From assembly GCA_047620505.1 (NCBI GenBank), contig JBLHKS010000008.1:1-64000 (forward strand): a stretch of 64,000 nucleotides of DNA, in the 5' to 3' direction. Within the stretch, counting starts at the first letter, position 1, and the number at the start of each line of letters is the position of its first letter. Shown piece by piece: positions 54,468-62,942 of the stretch. A model generated the notes under the pieces. That model saw only the letters and a program-made list of their open reading frames with translations. It made no database searches and was not told the DNA's origin. The stretch is from JBLHKS01 sp047620505 (GTDB taxonomy: Bacteria; Verrucomicrobiota; Verrucomicrobiia; Verrucomicrobiales; DEV007). The position numbers and the translations under genes were made by a program.

Positions 54468-55382
54468 ATGCGGAAACTTCTGGTTCTTACCCTTTTCCTC
54501 ACCTGCTTCTCCTCGCTCACCGCTCAGGAAAAAAGCAAACCGGCTCGGACTCATGCAAATGTTTCCTACGGCCCACACGAACCTAACGTACTCGATATTT
54601 GGATCGCGGAGGGCGAGGGACCGCGTCCGCTTCACGTTTACATTCACGGCGGCGGCTGGCTTGCCGGGGACAAGTTCAAAAATGGCAATCCGCAGAATAT
54701 CTGGCTCGAGAAAGGGATTTCCTACGCAGCGATCAACTATCGCCACACGTCCGAGGCCTCGCTCCCGGCTCCAGTTCACGATGCCGCCCGAGCGATTCAG
54801 TTTCTGCGCTGGAAGGCGAAGGACTGGAACATCGACAAAACTCGAATCGTTCTGTCAGGCGGAAGCGCCGGAGCCTGCACATCGATGTGGCTGCTTTGTC
54901 ATGATGACCTCGCTGATTCAAATTCTAGTGATCCGGTGCTGCGCGAGTCGACCCGCGTGTCCGGCGCGGCGGTCGGAGGTGGACAGACCTCGATTGATCC
55001 AAAGCAGATTGTACCGTGGTTAGGCCCGATGGTCCTCCAGCATCGCATGATCAACATGGCCGTCGGTGAGTCGACTCTCGCTGGTGCTTTGAAGAACTAC
55101 GAAAGACATCGCCCGCTCTACCTTGAATTCTCGGCTTACAACCACGTGACCGCAGACGATCCTCCTCTTTTTATGAGCTACGGCGGCGACATGACTTTGC
55201 CTTCAAAAAATGCTCAGCATGGAATTCACCACCCGGTTTACGGTGTCAAAATGAAGGAGAAGGCGGACAAAATCGGGATGGAAACTCACCTCTTGATTGG
55301 AGACGGAACCGTTTCACATTCGGAGAAATATGAATCGGCCAACGAGTTCATAGAGGCGGTTTTGTTAGGAAAAGCTGACTGA
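54468..55382 (+). CDS. Secreted alpha/beta-hydrolase (esterase/lipase-like)
   Basis: The start at 54468 gives a signal peptide (MRKLLVLTLFLTCFSSLTAQ) and 304 residues. HVYIHGGGWLAGD is the oxyanion-hole motif and LSGGSAGACTSM the nucleophile elbow (GxSxG, Ser within GGSAG); the His near GTVSHSEKY would complete the triad. BD-FAE-like carboxylesterases share this layout. It converges with a LysR gene, which may regulate it. Substrate unknown. Confidence 0.88.
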   Translation: MRKLLVLTLFLTCFSSLTAQEKSKPARTHANVSYGPHEPNVLDIWIAEGEGPRPLHVYIHGGGWLAGDKFKNGNPQNIWLEKGISYAAINYRHTSEASLPAPVHDAARAIQFLRWKAKDWNIDKTRIVLSGGSAGACTSMWLLCHDDLADSNSSDPVLRESTRVSGAAVGGGQTSIDPKQIVPWLGPMVLQHRMINMAVGESTLAGALKNYERHRPLYLEFSAYNHVTADDPPLFMSYGGDMTLPSKNAQHGIHHPVYGVKMKEKADKIGMETHLLIGDGTVSHSEKYESANEFIEAVLLGKAD

Positions 55383-55387
55383 GAAAA

Positions 55388-56299
55388 TCAGCCCCCGCTG
55401 GACGAAGACTGTTTTTTCAGCTTCGAAACGTAGGCCCGCGCAAGCTGAACGAAACGCTTTGCCAGCGGTTTGAGCTGACCTCGATGGAGTAACCCGATCT
55501 CAAGCGGCGGGAAATCGGTTAGCTCGATCGCGCTTACGCCATGCGGCAGCTGCAAGCCCGGAACCTTGACGAGAACTCCGTAGCCGTAGCCCTGCTGAGC
55601 ATAGCACTGGACCAGATCGAGGGTGTTTACCTCGATAGTCGTCGGCCAGTGAACGCCTTTTTGGTTCAGCCCTTCTTCAAACAATCGAGTCAGCGCTTCG
55701 TGCTCGGGCAAAGAGACCAGCGGCTCCGGAATGCAGTTAGTCAGCTCGTCAACTTTTCCCAGCAGCTGCTGGAGATTCTGAGTTTGCTTACCTGGAGGGA
55801 CCAGAAGCATCAAAGGCAATTTCATCAACGGCTCGACCTTGATTCCGGCGGCGGTTTTCGAAGGAATAACGGAAATGGCGAGGTCAGCTTCGTCAGCGAG
55901 CAGGCCTTCGACTCCGGAAGGAAGCGAGTCGCGCAGAGTCAGCCGCAGGTCCGGAAATTCCGCTCGCAGATGGTCGAGGATGATGGGCAGATGATTCGTT
56001 AGGACCAGCGAAGAGGCGACGAGTCGAAGATGATTTTGTTCGCCGCCGGTTAGTTGATTCGCGACCGTGTCGAGCTTCGAGAAAAACGGATAGACAAAAT
56101 CGTAGAGTTTTTCACCAGCCGGAGTCAGCGCAAACGGACGTCTGTGAAAAAGCTTAACGCCGAGGTTTTCTTCCAACCGAAGCAGCTGACCACTCACGGC
56201 AGGCTGCTGAATGCCGTAGGGCATTTTTCGGACCGCAGAAGTGATGCCTTCGTACTTGGCGACGAAGTAGAAAAGTTCGAGATGGTGGACGTTCAGCAT
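55388..56299 (-). CDS. LysR family transcriptional regulator
   Basis: A 303-residue regulator with an N-terminal winged helix (NVHHLELFYFVAKYEGITSA, then QQPAVSGQLLRLEENLGVKL FHRR) and a C-terminal substrate-binding domain. It lies 7 bp after xerD on the same strand, so it is probably co-transcribed with it rather than divergent from a target as is usual for LysR. The adjacent esterase is convergent. The effector is unknown. Confidence 0.93.
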   Translation of the reverse strand: MLNVHHLELFYFVAKYEGITSAVRKMPYGIQQPAVSGQLLRLEENLGVKLFHRRPFALTPAGEKLYDFVYPFFSKLDTVANQLTGGEQNHLRLVASSLVLTNHLPIILDHLRAEFPDLRLTLRDSLPSGVEGLLADEADLAISVIPSKTAAGIKVEPLMKLPLMLLVPPGKQTQNLQQLLGKVDELTNCIPEPLVSLPEHEALTRLFEEGLNQKGVHWPTTIEVNTLDLVQCYAQQGYGYGVLVKVPGLQLPHGVSAIELTDFPPLEIGLLHRGQLKPLAKRFVQLARAYVSKLKKQSSSSGG

Positions 56300-56306
56300 T
56301 TTGAGT

Positions 56307-57188
56307 TCAGGCTCGAGGATGGAACGATCGGTGCACTTGCTTCAAGCGTTTCTGATCGACATGAGTATAGATTTGCGTCGTCGAAATGTCGGCGTGACCG
56401 AGCATCTCCTGGATAACACGGAGGTCAGCGCCGCCGCTCAAAAGATGTGTCGCGAACGAGTGCCTGAGCAGATGCGGGTGGATTCGAGAAGGATCGAGGC
56501 CCGCTTTCAACGCGCGTTCACGCAGCATTTGCCAAACGCGCTGACGCGTGAGCTGTCCACCGCGAATCGAGAGGAAAACCTCGTTTCCGCTCCGTGGTTT
56601 CTGAAGCCGTGGCCGCTCTTCCTCCGAGTATTGAATCAAGGCTTCTCGCGCTCGTCGGCCCAACGGCACGATCCTCGTTTTGTTGCCCTTCCCGGTGACC
56701 CTGACAAGTCGCTCATCGACGTTCACGGCGTCCATCGTCAGCGTAACCAGTTCTGTCAGCCGAAGCCCCGAGCTGTAGAACAATTCGATAATCGCTCGAT
56801 CACGAAGCCCCAGCAGCTGCTGAGTGTCGATGCCCGTGAGCAAGGTCTCGATGTCATTTTCGCTCAGAGTCTCCGGCAACAACCGATCGAGCTTCGGGGA
56901 AGCCAAACCGTCTGCCGGATCTCGTTCAATTCGCTCGCGGTGATGTAGAAACCGAAAGAATAACTTCAACGCGATCACGTTGAGCCGAAGAGTCGCTGGT
57001 GCGATGCCCAAGCCTTTACGATAGGCTAGAAACGCCGAAAGATCCGCCAGCTCGACGCTCGCCGCCGATCTCTCTCCTAACCAGACGGCAAACTGGTTAA
57101 GAGACTGTTGGGTCGACAATTGATAGTTGTCGGAAAGTCCGCGCTCGGTTGCGAGGTAGCGAATGAACTGGTCGATCTCAGTGTGCAA
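56307..57188 (-). CDS. xerD: Site-specific tyrosine recombinase XerD
   Basis: A roughly 294-residue XerC/D recombinase with all catalytic residues in context: Arg in SSGLRLTELV, Lys in VRVTGKGNKTR, HPHLLRHSFATHLL (His/Arg), and LGHADISTTQIYTHV (His, Tyr). The SAM-like N-terminal domain is present. The TTG at 57188 is the likeliest start; no ATG is available and the frame stays open upstream into the terminator. It resolves chromosome dimers at dif. XerD is preferred over XerC by overall wording, not proof. Confidence 0.9.
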   Translation of the reverse strand: MHTEIDQFIRYLATERGLSDNYQLSTQQSLNQFAVWLGERSAASVELADLSAFLAYRKGLGIAPATLRLNVIALKLFFRFLHHRERIERDPADGLASPKLDRLLPETLSENDIETLLTGIDTQQLLGLRDRAIIELFYSSGLRLTELVTLTMDAVNVDERLVRVTGKGNKTRIVPLGRRAREALIQYSEEERPRLQKPRSGNEVFLSIRGGQLTRQRVWQMLRERALKAGLDPSRIHPHLLRHSFATHLLSGGADLRVIQEMLGHADISTTQIYTHVDQKRLKQVHRSFHPRA

Positions 57189-57225
57189 GGGAATGAAATT
57201 ACTCCGAATCCAGCGATCTTCGCAC

Positions 57226-57259
57226 AAAAAAGACTCGACCGAAATGTTCCGATCGAGCC
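57226..57259 (-). terminator. Rho-independent terminator after nrdA
   Basis: On the minus strand a 10-bp stem (GGCTCGATCG with CGGTCGAGTC, two wobble pairs), an 8-nt loop and six T. It separates the nrd genes from xerD. Confidence 0.85.
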
Positions 57260-57284
57260 TTGAAATTTTTGTGTTCCAACCAGC

Positions 57285-57338
57285 TTAGTCAGCCAGAATC
57301 GGATTTCCGCTCTCGTCGGTGATGTCAATGTCAGGCAT
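57285..57338 (-). CDS. Possible 17-residue leader-like or small peptide after nrdA
   Basis: An ATG 20 bp after the nrdA stop opens MPDIDITDESGNPILAD, ending 25 bp before the terminator stem. It is acidic and has no Shine-Dalgarno. It is the only open frame between nrdA and its terminator. It may be fortuitous. Confidence 0.25.
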   Translation of the reverse strand: MPDIDITDESGNPILAD

Positions 57339-57358
57339 GATTTTAGAGAGGGTGAGGT

Positions 57359-60300
57359 TTATTGGCAGGATTCGCATTCGGTGCCGTTTATGAGGGCGTC
57401 CAGTTCACAAGCGGTGGCTGCTCGAGGCGTAACTTCAGTCGCAAGCGCATCAGCGGTCGCCTGCTCAGTTGCACTGTCTGCGACGACGCTGCGCATTTCC
57501 TTCTCGTCGCTGACCGTTGCCTTCTCGATCGCTGAAGCAGCGAGCGTGCGAAGATAGTAGGTCGTCTTCAGGCCCTTGCGCCAAGCGGATCGATACAAGT
57601 GAGACAGCGTCTTCATGCTCGGTTCCGCGAGGAACAGGTTTACGGATTGCGATTGATCGATCCACTTCTGACGCCGAGCGGCGGCCTCAATAAAGTAGTC
57701 ATGCGGGATGCCGAAAGCGGTGACGTACTTCCGTTTGATGTCGTCTGGAATCCGATTGATTTCGGCCAGCTCACCATCGTGGTATTTGATCCGATCGCGC
57801 GTTTCCTTGCCCCAAAGCCCGACTGCTTTGAGATCACGCACGAGGTACGGATTCAGGGTAACAAATTCGCCGCCGAGGTTCGACTTCGTGTAGAGGTTTT
57901 TGTAGAGCGGCTCGATGCACGGCGTGCTTCCCATGATATTGGAAATCGTTGCAGTCGGCGCGATGGCGAGGACGTTCGAATTTCGCATTCCCTGCTTCGC
58001 GATTTTCTCGCGGATCGGGGTCCAATCGAGTTTGCCACCACGCGGAACGTCGATTTTCAACCCGCGCTCTTCTTCGAGGAGATCGATCGTATCCTGGGGA
58101 AGCAAGCCGCGATCCCACTTGGAACCAGGATAGCTTTGGTAGGTTCCTTTTTCGGCGGCGAGGTCGCTCGAGGCTTCGTAAGCGTAAAACGCGACCGCCT
58201 CCATCATCTCGTCATTGAACTCGATCGCGTCGGGCGATGCGAAAGGCACATTTCGTTTGAAAAGCGCGTTCTGCAGACCCATCACGCCCATCCCGATCGG
58301 CCGGTGTCGTTGATTCGCGTTCTTAGCCGGTTCGGTCGGGTAAAAATTGATGTCGATTACGTTGTCGAGCGCCCTGACCGCGATCCGAATTGTCTCACGA
58401 AGCTTGTCGTGATTGATGTTTCCTTCCTCATCGACGTGCTGGTCGAGAACGACGGAACCGAGGTTGCAGACCGCAGTTTCGTCCTCGCCAGTGTTCAGCG
58501 TAATTTCGGTGCAGAGGTTCGAGCTGTGAATCACGCCGACGTGATCCTGCGGGCTTCTCACGTTGCAGGGATCCTTGAACGTGATCCACGGATGCCCGGT
58601 TTCGAACAACATCCGAAGCATGCCTTTCCAGACTTCGATCGCCTGCACTACCTCGCCTGAAATCTCGCCGCGACGCGCCATTTCTTCGTACTCGACGTAG
58701 CGCGCTTCGAACTTCCGGCCGTAGAGCTCGTGGAGATCCGGAACTTCGTTCGAACGGAATAGCGTCCAGCTTTCGCGCGCTTCCATCCGCTTCATGAACA
58801 AGTCCGGAATCCAGTTCGCGGTGTTCATGTCGTGAGTCCGACGTCGGTCATCGCCAGTGTTTTTCCGCAGCTCGAAGAACTGGAAAATGTCGTTATGCCA
58901 GGTTTCGAGATAGGCGCAGCCGGAGCCTTTGCGCTTACCACCCTGGTTGACGGCGACCAGCTGATCGTTGTGCAATTTGAGGAACGGGATGACTCCCTGG
59001 CTTTCGCCGTTGGTTCCTTTGATGTAGCTGCCAGTGCCGCGAACCGCGGTCCAGCTTCCACCTAAGCCGCCTGCCCACTTCGAAAGGTAGGCGTTCTCCG
59101 CGATCCCACGGCTCATGATCGATTCGATGCTGTCGTCGACCTTGTAGAGGTAGCAGGAGGAGAGCTGCGAATGAAGCGTGCCGGAATTGAACAACGTCGG
59201 CGTCGACGAGCAAAAACGGCGGCTCTTGTAAAGGCGGTAGAGATCGATGATCCGCTTTGTCGGATTTTCCTCTTCGCTGAAGATGCCCATGGCAACCCGC
59301 ATCCAGAAGAGCTGCGGCGTTTCGAGGCGGCGATGCTGCTCGCTGGTTTTGTCTACGATGAGGTAGCGCGAGTAGAGTGTGTCGATTCCGAGATAGTCGA
59401 AATCCAGATCGGCGACCGGGTCGATCGCCTTGGCGAGTTCGTCGAGATCCAGCTCTTCGAGCTTCGGATTGATGCGCTCGATTTCGACTGCGCGATGCAG
59501 ATTCGCTTTGAAAGCGCGGCGGTGGAAATCGGGCAGCTGCTGGATGCCGTCTCGCATGATATTCCAGCCTAACACTTCCTCATAAATGTAGCTGACGTGA
59601 AGCCGACCGGCGAATCGGGCGAAATCGGCGTCCTTCTCAATGAGCGTTTTTGCGTTGAGTAGAATTGTCGATTTCAGGCCCTCTTCGGTCATCTCCGAGT
59701 TCACCGAGCGACGGAGTTCGCGCTCGATTTCATCCTGACCGATGCACAATTCGAGACCAATCGCGGCGAAGTCGATTCGCTTTCGCAGGTCGAGGCCGTC
59801 CCAGAGATACGTCTCTCCGTTAGGCCGGGTGACGAGCACCATCGAGTCTTGAGCCGGATCATCAGCAGCGGCAGCAGCGGCGGCGACCTCGGCTTCGCGA
59901 ACCAGCGAGCGGTGTGAGCGATACAAAATATAGGCCTCAGCGACTTTGAAGTGGCGCTGGCTCATCAGCTCTTCCTGTACCCTGTCTTGAAGTTCTTCGA
60001 TGTGGATCGTCTCGGAGTTACTCTCCGTCATCAGCCGCGCGAGGCCTTCAGAAATCGCGACCGCTGGCTCAGAATCCATGTGCAGCGCGAGGAACGCTTT
60101 GCGAACTGCGATCTCGATTTTCGCAGTGTTCCAGGCGACGAGATCGCCGTTGCGACGCAGGACTCTGATCAGCGGTTTCGGCGAAGAGCCGTTTCCGGTG
60201 ACCTTCAAATTCATGCCGCCGTTCAGCCGGGCGCGCTGTCGGGCGACGACGCTCCGAGCGACATCCCATTCCTGATGTTTTTCGAGCGCGCGTTCAATCA

Positions 60301-60664
60301 CGTGAGTCAGCTCGTACTCATTCAGGATGATTTTACCGTCTCCGTTGGTCGCATTTCGACCCAGCAGCTGCTGGACGACGGACTTGGAAACATCCGAAAC
60401 CAGGCTGCGGTTCTGATCCGTGAAAATCTCCTTCTCGTTGCGGGACAACAGCAGGTCAGTCAGCGCGCTACCGACGAGGCCGGCGATTTCCGCGGGTTTG
60501 AGGTTGCGATGTTCGCTACCGTTTTCAACGAACAGCCGGTTGTTGGCACCGGCTTGCTCAGGAGCAGTTTCCGGGCCCCAGTCAAAGCTTGGCTTACGCT
60601 CTGGGGGTTCGGCTGCGAAGCGCTTCAGCGCCTGGTCTTCTTCAAAGAATGTGCGTCCAATCAT
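57359..60664 (-). CDS. nrdA: Ribonucleoside-diphosphate reductase, alpha subunit (class Ic-like, multiple ATP-cones)
   Basis: An 1101-residue catalytic subunit. Active-site cysteines are in SQLSSCYLYKVDD, SNLCTEITLNTG (thiyl Cys) and AVCNLGS, with the C-terminal shuttle pair CESC. The N-terminal 380 residues hold two or three ATP-cone-like modules (around 55-140, 163-255 with PLIRVLRRNGDLVAWN, and 280-370), far more than the single cone of E. coli NrdA (761 residues) and like the large chlamydial enzyme. It reduces ribonucleotides to deoxyribonucleotides. It lies 151 bp after nrdB. Confidence 0.95.
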   Translation of the reverse strand: MIGRTFFEEDQALKRFAAEPPERKPSFDWGPETAPEQAGANNRLFVENGSEHRNLKPAEIAGLVGSALTDLLLSRNEKEIFTDQNRSLVSDVSKSVVQQLLGRNATNGDGKIILNEYELTHVIERALEKHQEWDVARSVVARQRARLNGGMNLKVTGNGSSPKPLIRVLRRNGDLVAWNTAKIEIAVRKAFLALHMDSEPAVAISEGLARLMTESNSETIHIEELQDRVQEELMSQRHFKVAEAYILYRSHRSLVREAEVAAAAAAADDPAQDSMVLVTRPNGETYLWDGLDLRKRIDFAAIGLELCIGQDEIERELRRSVNSEMTEEGLKSTILLNAKTLIEKDADFARFAGRLHVSYIYEEVLGWNIMRDGIQQLPDFHRRAFKANLHRAVEIERINPKLEELDLDELAKAIDPVADLDFDYLGIDTLYSRYLIVDKTSEQHRRLETPQLFWMRVAMGIFSEEENPTKRIIDLYRLYKSRRFCSSTPTLFNSGTLHSQLSSCYLYKVDDSIESIMSRGIAENAYLSKWAGGLGGSWTAVRGTGSYIKGTNGESQGVIPFLKLHNDQLVAVNQGGKRKGSGCAYLETWHNDIFQFFELRKNTGDDRRRTHDMNTANWIPDLFMKRMEARESWTLFRSNEVPDLHELYGRKFEARYVEYEEMARRGEISGEVVQAIEVWKGMLRMLFETGHPWITFKDPCNVRSPQDHVGVIHSSNLCTEITLNTGEDETAVCNLGSVVLDQHVDEEGNINHDKLRETIRIAVRALDNVIDINFYPTEPAKNANQRHRPIGMGVMGLQNALFKRNVPFASPDAIEFNDEMMEAVAFYAYEASSDLAAEKGTYQSYPGSKWDRGLLPQDTIDLLEEERGLKIDVPRGGKLDWTPIREKIAKQGMRNSNVLAIAPTATISNIMGSTPCIEPLYKNLYTKSNLGGEFVTLNPYLVRDLKAVGLWGKETRDRIKYHDGELAEINRIPDDIKRKYVTAFGIPHDYFIEAAARRQKWIDQSQSVNLFLAEPSMKTLSHLYRSAWRKGLKTTYYLRTLAASAIEKATVSDEKEMRSVVADSATEQATADALATEVTPRAATACELDALINGTECESCQ

Positions 60665-60815
60665 CGTTCGGAGTCTTCTGGTTATTTAGAGGGGGTTGTT
60701 AGTCGATGAGCCGTGCGAACGGCCACCGTTTTTGAACGAATGTTAGTGTTCTTCTGTCGCGAGGTTTCGGCGCGGGTCAATTCGATTGTGTCGGATTCTC
60801 TACGAAGGTCGGTTT

Positions 60816-61901
60816 TTAGAGCTCATCGTCGTCCACCGTTTCAAGCGAGGACGCTTTCTGATACTCGGTCACCCGGCCTTCGAAGAAATTCTGTTCGATC
60901 TTGATGTCCATCATCTCCGCCAGCCACGGGAACGGATTGGCGATGCCGGGATTGAGCGGCTTAAGCCCAACTCCCGCGAGCCGTCGGTCGGCGATGTAGT
61001 CGATGTACTGGGTGAATTCCTCAGCGTTGAGGCCGATGGAATTGACCGGCAGGCAGTCGAGAATGAATTCTTTTTCGAGCGCGACGGCCTCGATCATCAG
61101 GTCGGTCAACTCTTGCTTGAACTCGTGAGTCCAGATTTTCGGATTCTCTTCGACCAGGTCCATCAGCAGGTTGCGCAAGAGCTCGATGTGATTCGATTCG
61201 TCGCGCAGCGTGTAGCGGAACATCTGGCCGATGCCGGGGAATTTATTCTGACGATACAAGCTGAGAATCATTCCGAACAGGCCGTAGAACTGAGTGCCTT
61301 CCATGCATTGCCCGAAGGCGAACATGTTTTTCGCCAGCAGCTGCTGGGATTCGAGCTTGGTCAAATCGAGATCGCGCCGCAGCCCGTGCGAGATCCGAGT
61401 GACGAATTCGTTTTTCCGCCGAACCGTTTCGATTTGCTCGAACATCGCCTCGCACTCGTGCGGATTGATTCCGAGGCTGCTGATCATATAAAGCAGGCTG
61501 TCCGCGTGGATATTTTCCTCATGCGCGTGACGGCCAAGCACCAGTTTCAACTCCGGCGCGGTCACCAGCTCGCGAATCACGTGTTGAATGTTGTCGCCCA
61601 CGATCCCCTCAGCCGCTGAAAAATAGCCGATCCCCATCCGAATGATCCAGCGCTCGTTCTCAGAAACGTCGGCCGGCGAATTCCACTGCTCGAGATCTTT
61701 CTGCATCGGGATGTCTTCCGGCTCCCAATGATTGGCCTTCATCGTACGATAAAGATCGTAGGCCCACTGATACTTTAGAGGCAGCAAGTTGAAGGCCATC
61801 GTATCCCGACCGTTGATGACGCGTTTGGCGGCGAATGCCTCCTCGGCCTTTTTCTGGTCGAGGACGAACGTTTTGCCGCCGATTTCGAATGCTTTTTCCA
61901 T
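60816..61901 (-). CDS. nrdB: Ribonucleoside-diphosphate reductase, beta subunit lacking the radical tyrosine (class Ic-like)
   Basis: A 361-residue R2 protein. Metal ligands by alignment: Glu98 (AAEGIVGDN, where E. coli has Asp84), Glu129 and His132 (EENIH), Glu201 (MEGTQFYG), Glu235 and His238 (RDESNHIEL). The radical tyrosine position, four residues after His132, is Leu136 (HADSL), where E. coli has Tyr122. Glu for Asp and a non-Tyr residue are the marks of class Ic R2 proteins such as the chlamydial Mn/Fe enzyme. It is the first gene of an nrdB-nrdA pair. Confidence 0.93.
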   Translation of the reverse strand: MEKAFEIGGKTFVLDQKKAEEAFAAKRVINGRDTMAFNLLPLKYQWAYDLYRTMKANHWEPEDIPMQKDLEQWNSPADVSENERWIIRMGIGYFSAAEGIVGDNIQHVIRELVTAPELKLVLGRHAHEENIHADSLLYMISSLGINPHECEAMFEQIETVRRKNEFVTRISHGLRRDLDLTKLESQQLLAKNMFAFGQCMEGTQFYGLFGMILSLYRQNKFPGIGQMFRYTLRDESNHIELLRNLLMDLVEENPKIWTHEFKQELTDLMIEAVALEKEFILDCLPVNSIGLNAEEFTQYIDYIADRRLAGVGLKPLNPGIANPFPWLAEMMDIKIEQNFFEGRVTEYQKASSLETVDDDEL

Positions 61902-62374
61902 GGTTTGTGCGAGTGTGAGGGTATGGTTAAGAGTGCTTAATCGTTAATTTTCAGAGTTTCAGCGAATAACACAATTTCGGGCTGTAATCTTGAGCGTTTT
62001 GAGCCCGAGATGGGGATTTTGGAGGCCTCAAGCGGCTGGTAGTCGAAAAGGGGGAACATTCCCTGAAACTACCACATCTTGATGCGGTGGGATCTTCTAT
62101 CGCAATATCTTGGGGTCTGTCCAGACCAAAATCGACTTTTCTAAAGAAAAAATCATCCCTGAGAAGGGCCATGCGTTTAGCTACGGGTAGACTCATGTCA
62201 GGCCGCAAAATTCAGTCTCATTTTTGTTGGAGATCAATTTTTGCTAAGCAAATTTCGTGCCGACTTCTGACAAAATTTCGTCGCGATTGAAACTTCGGCT
62301 GATTCCGCTTTCTGGTTCGTCTCAGTGTCGCAGCCCGCGAAATTCGCTTGGCAAATCTGCTAATTCTTGTAATT
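61902..62374. promoter_or_regulatory. Divergent region upstream of nrdB with a possible NrdR-like box
   Basis: About 470 bp without a gene. TCGCAATATCTTGGGG (62100-62115) matches the NrdR box consensus at 12 of 16 positions; a weaker candidate lies at 62072-62087, 28 bp away centre to centre. GGGAACATTCCC (62052-62063) is an interrupted inverted repeat. Each is suggestive only. Confidence 0.3.
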
Positions 62375-62932
62375 ATGCGACTCATGATCGCAAAATTCTA
62401 TTTTCTGCCAATAATTCTGGTAATATCGATCGCGACGGCGATCTCCGCCGAAAAACCCGAAGTTGAGGACGATTTCGGTGATATTCCGGTCCTCGAAACG
62501 ACCGACGGCTACACCTACTTCGAGATCGAAGTTCTGCGGGTTGACCCGAATGGCCTTACCTTCAGGCACTCACGCGGGCTCGCCAAAATCGTCTTTGATG
62601 ATCTGAGTCAGGCGCTTCGAGAGCGATTTGGATACGACCCGGTTGCCGCTTCCGAATTCACGAAGCCAAAACCGAAATCCCAGTCAAAGCCGCCCAAAAA
62701 ACGGGCTCGCCCGGTGAACACGATCGTCATCGTGAGACGGCCGCAACTCCAGTTTGGGCCTTGCGGCTCGAGCCATCTGGCGCTCAACCGAGGTCAGCAG
62801 ATGCTGCCGTATCCGCTTTCGCTCTCGCAGTACCCGAACCGGAGGTTGGCGGAGCTGGATTTCCTCTACACCACCGGCCTCCTCCCGCGGCCGCCGGGAA
62901 TCGTGGTTCGCCGCATCTGGTCGTCTTTTTGA
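62375..62932 (+). CDS. Small secreted protein of unknown function
   Basis: From ATG 62375 (or 62384), about 185 residues: a signal peptide (FYFLPIILVISIATAISAEK), a short domain YTYFEIEVLRVDPNGLTFRH followed by KIVFDDLSQALRERFGYDP, which recurs in Verrucomicrobia secreted proteins and resembles an SHD1-like fold, then a Lys/Pro-rich linker and a Pro/Arg-rich tail. Function unknown. It converges with the DUF3500 gene. Confidence 0.75.
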   Translation: MRLMIAKFYFLPIILVISIATAISAEKPEVEDDFGDIPVLETTDGYTYFEIEVLRVDPNGLTFRHSRGLAKIVFDDLSQALRERFGYDPVAASEFTKPKPKSQSKPPKKRARPVNTIVIVRRPQLQFGPCGSSHLALNRGQQMLPYPLSLSQYPNRRLAELDFLYTTGLLPRPPGIVVRRIWSSF

Positions 62933-62942
62933 GGCCAATCAA

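Noticed and set aside
8873..55375. Frequent use of TTA for Leu before Gly (TTAGG) in high-GC genes
   Set aside because: Noticed repeatedly (e.g. 4674, 8874, 14391, 21677, 35760), but TTA also occurs before other codons and no count against expectation was possible.
5142..59550. Near-copies of the palindrome (5142, 16880, 18637, 21852, 37334, 48228, 59532)
   Set aside because: Each has at least one mismatch in the 10-bp core, so they were not counted; some may be decayed copies.
59863..59890. GCA/GCG-rich run in nrdA
   Set aside because: Encodes an Ala linker between N-terminal modules; ordinary low complexity.
60700..60730. Small hairpin between nrdB and nrdA
   Set aside because: Four-base-pair stem without a T-run; too weak for a terminator or attenuator.
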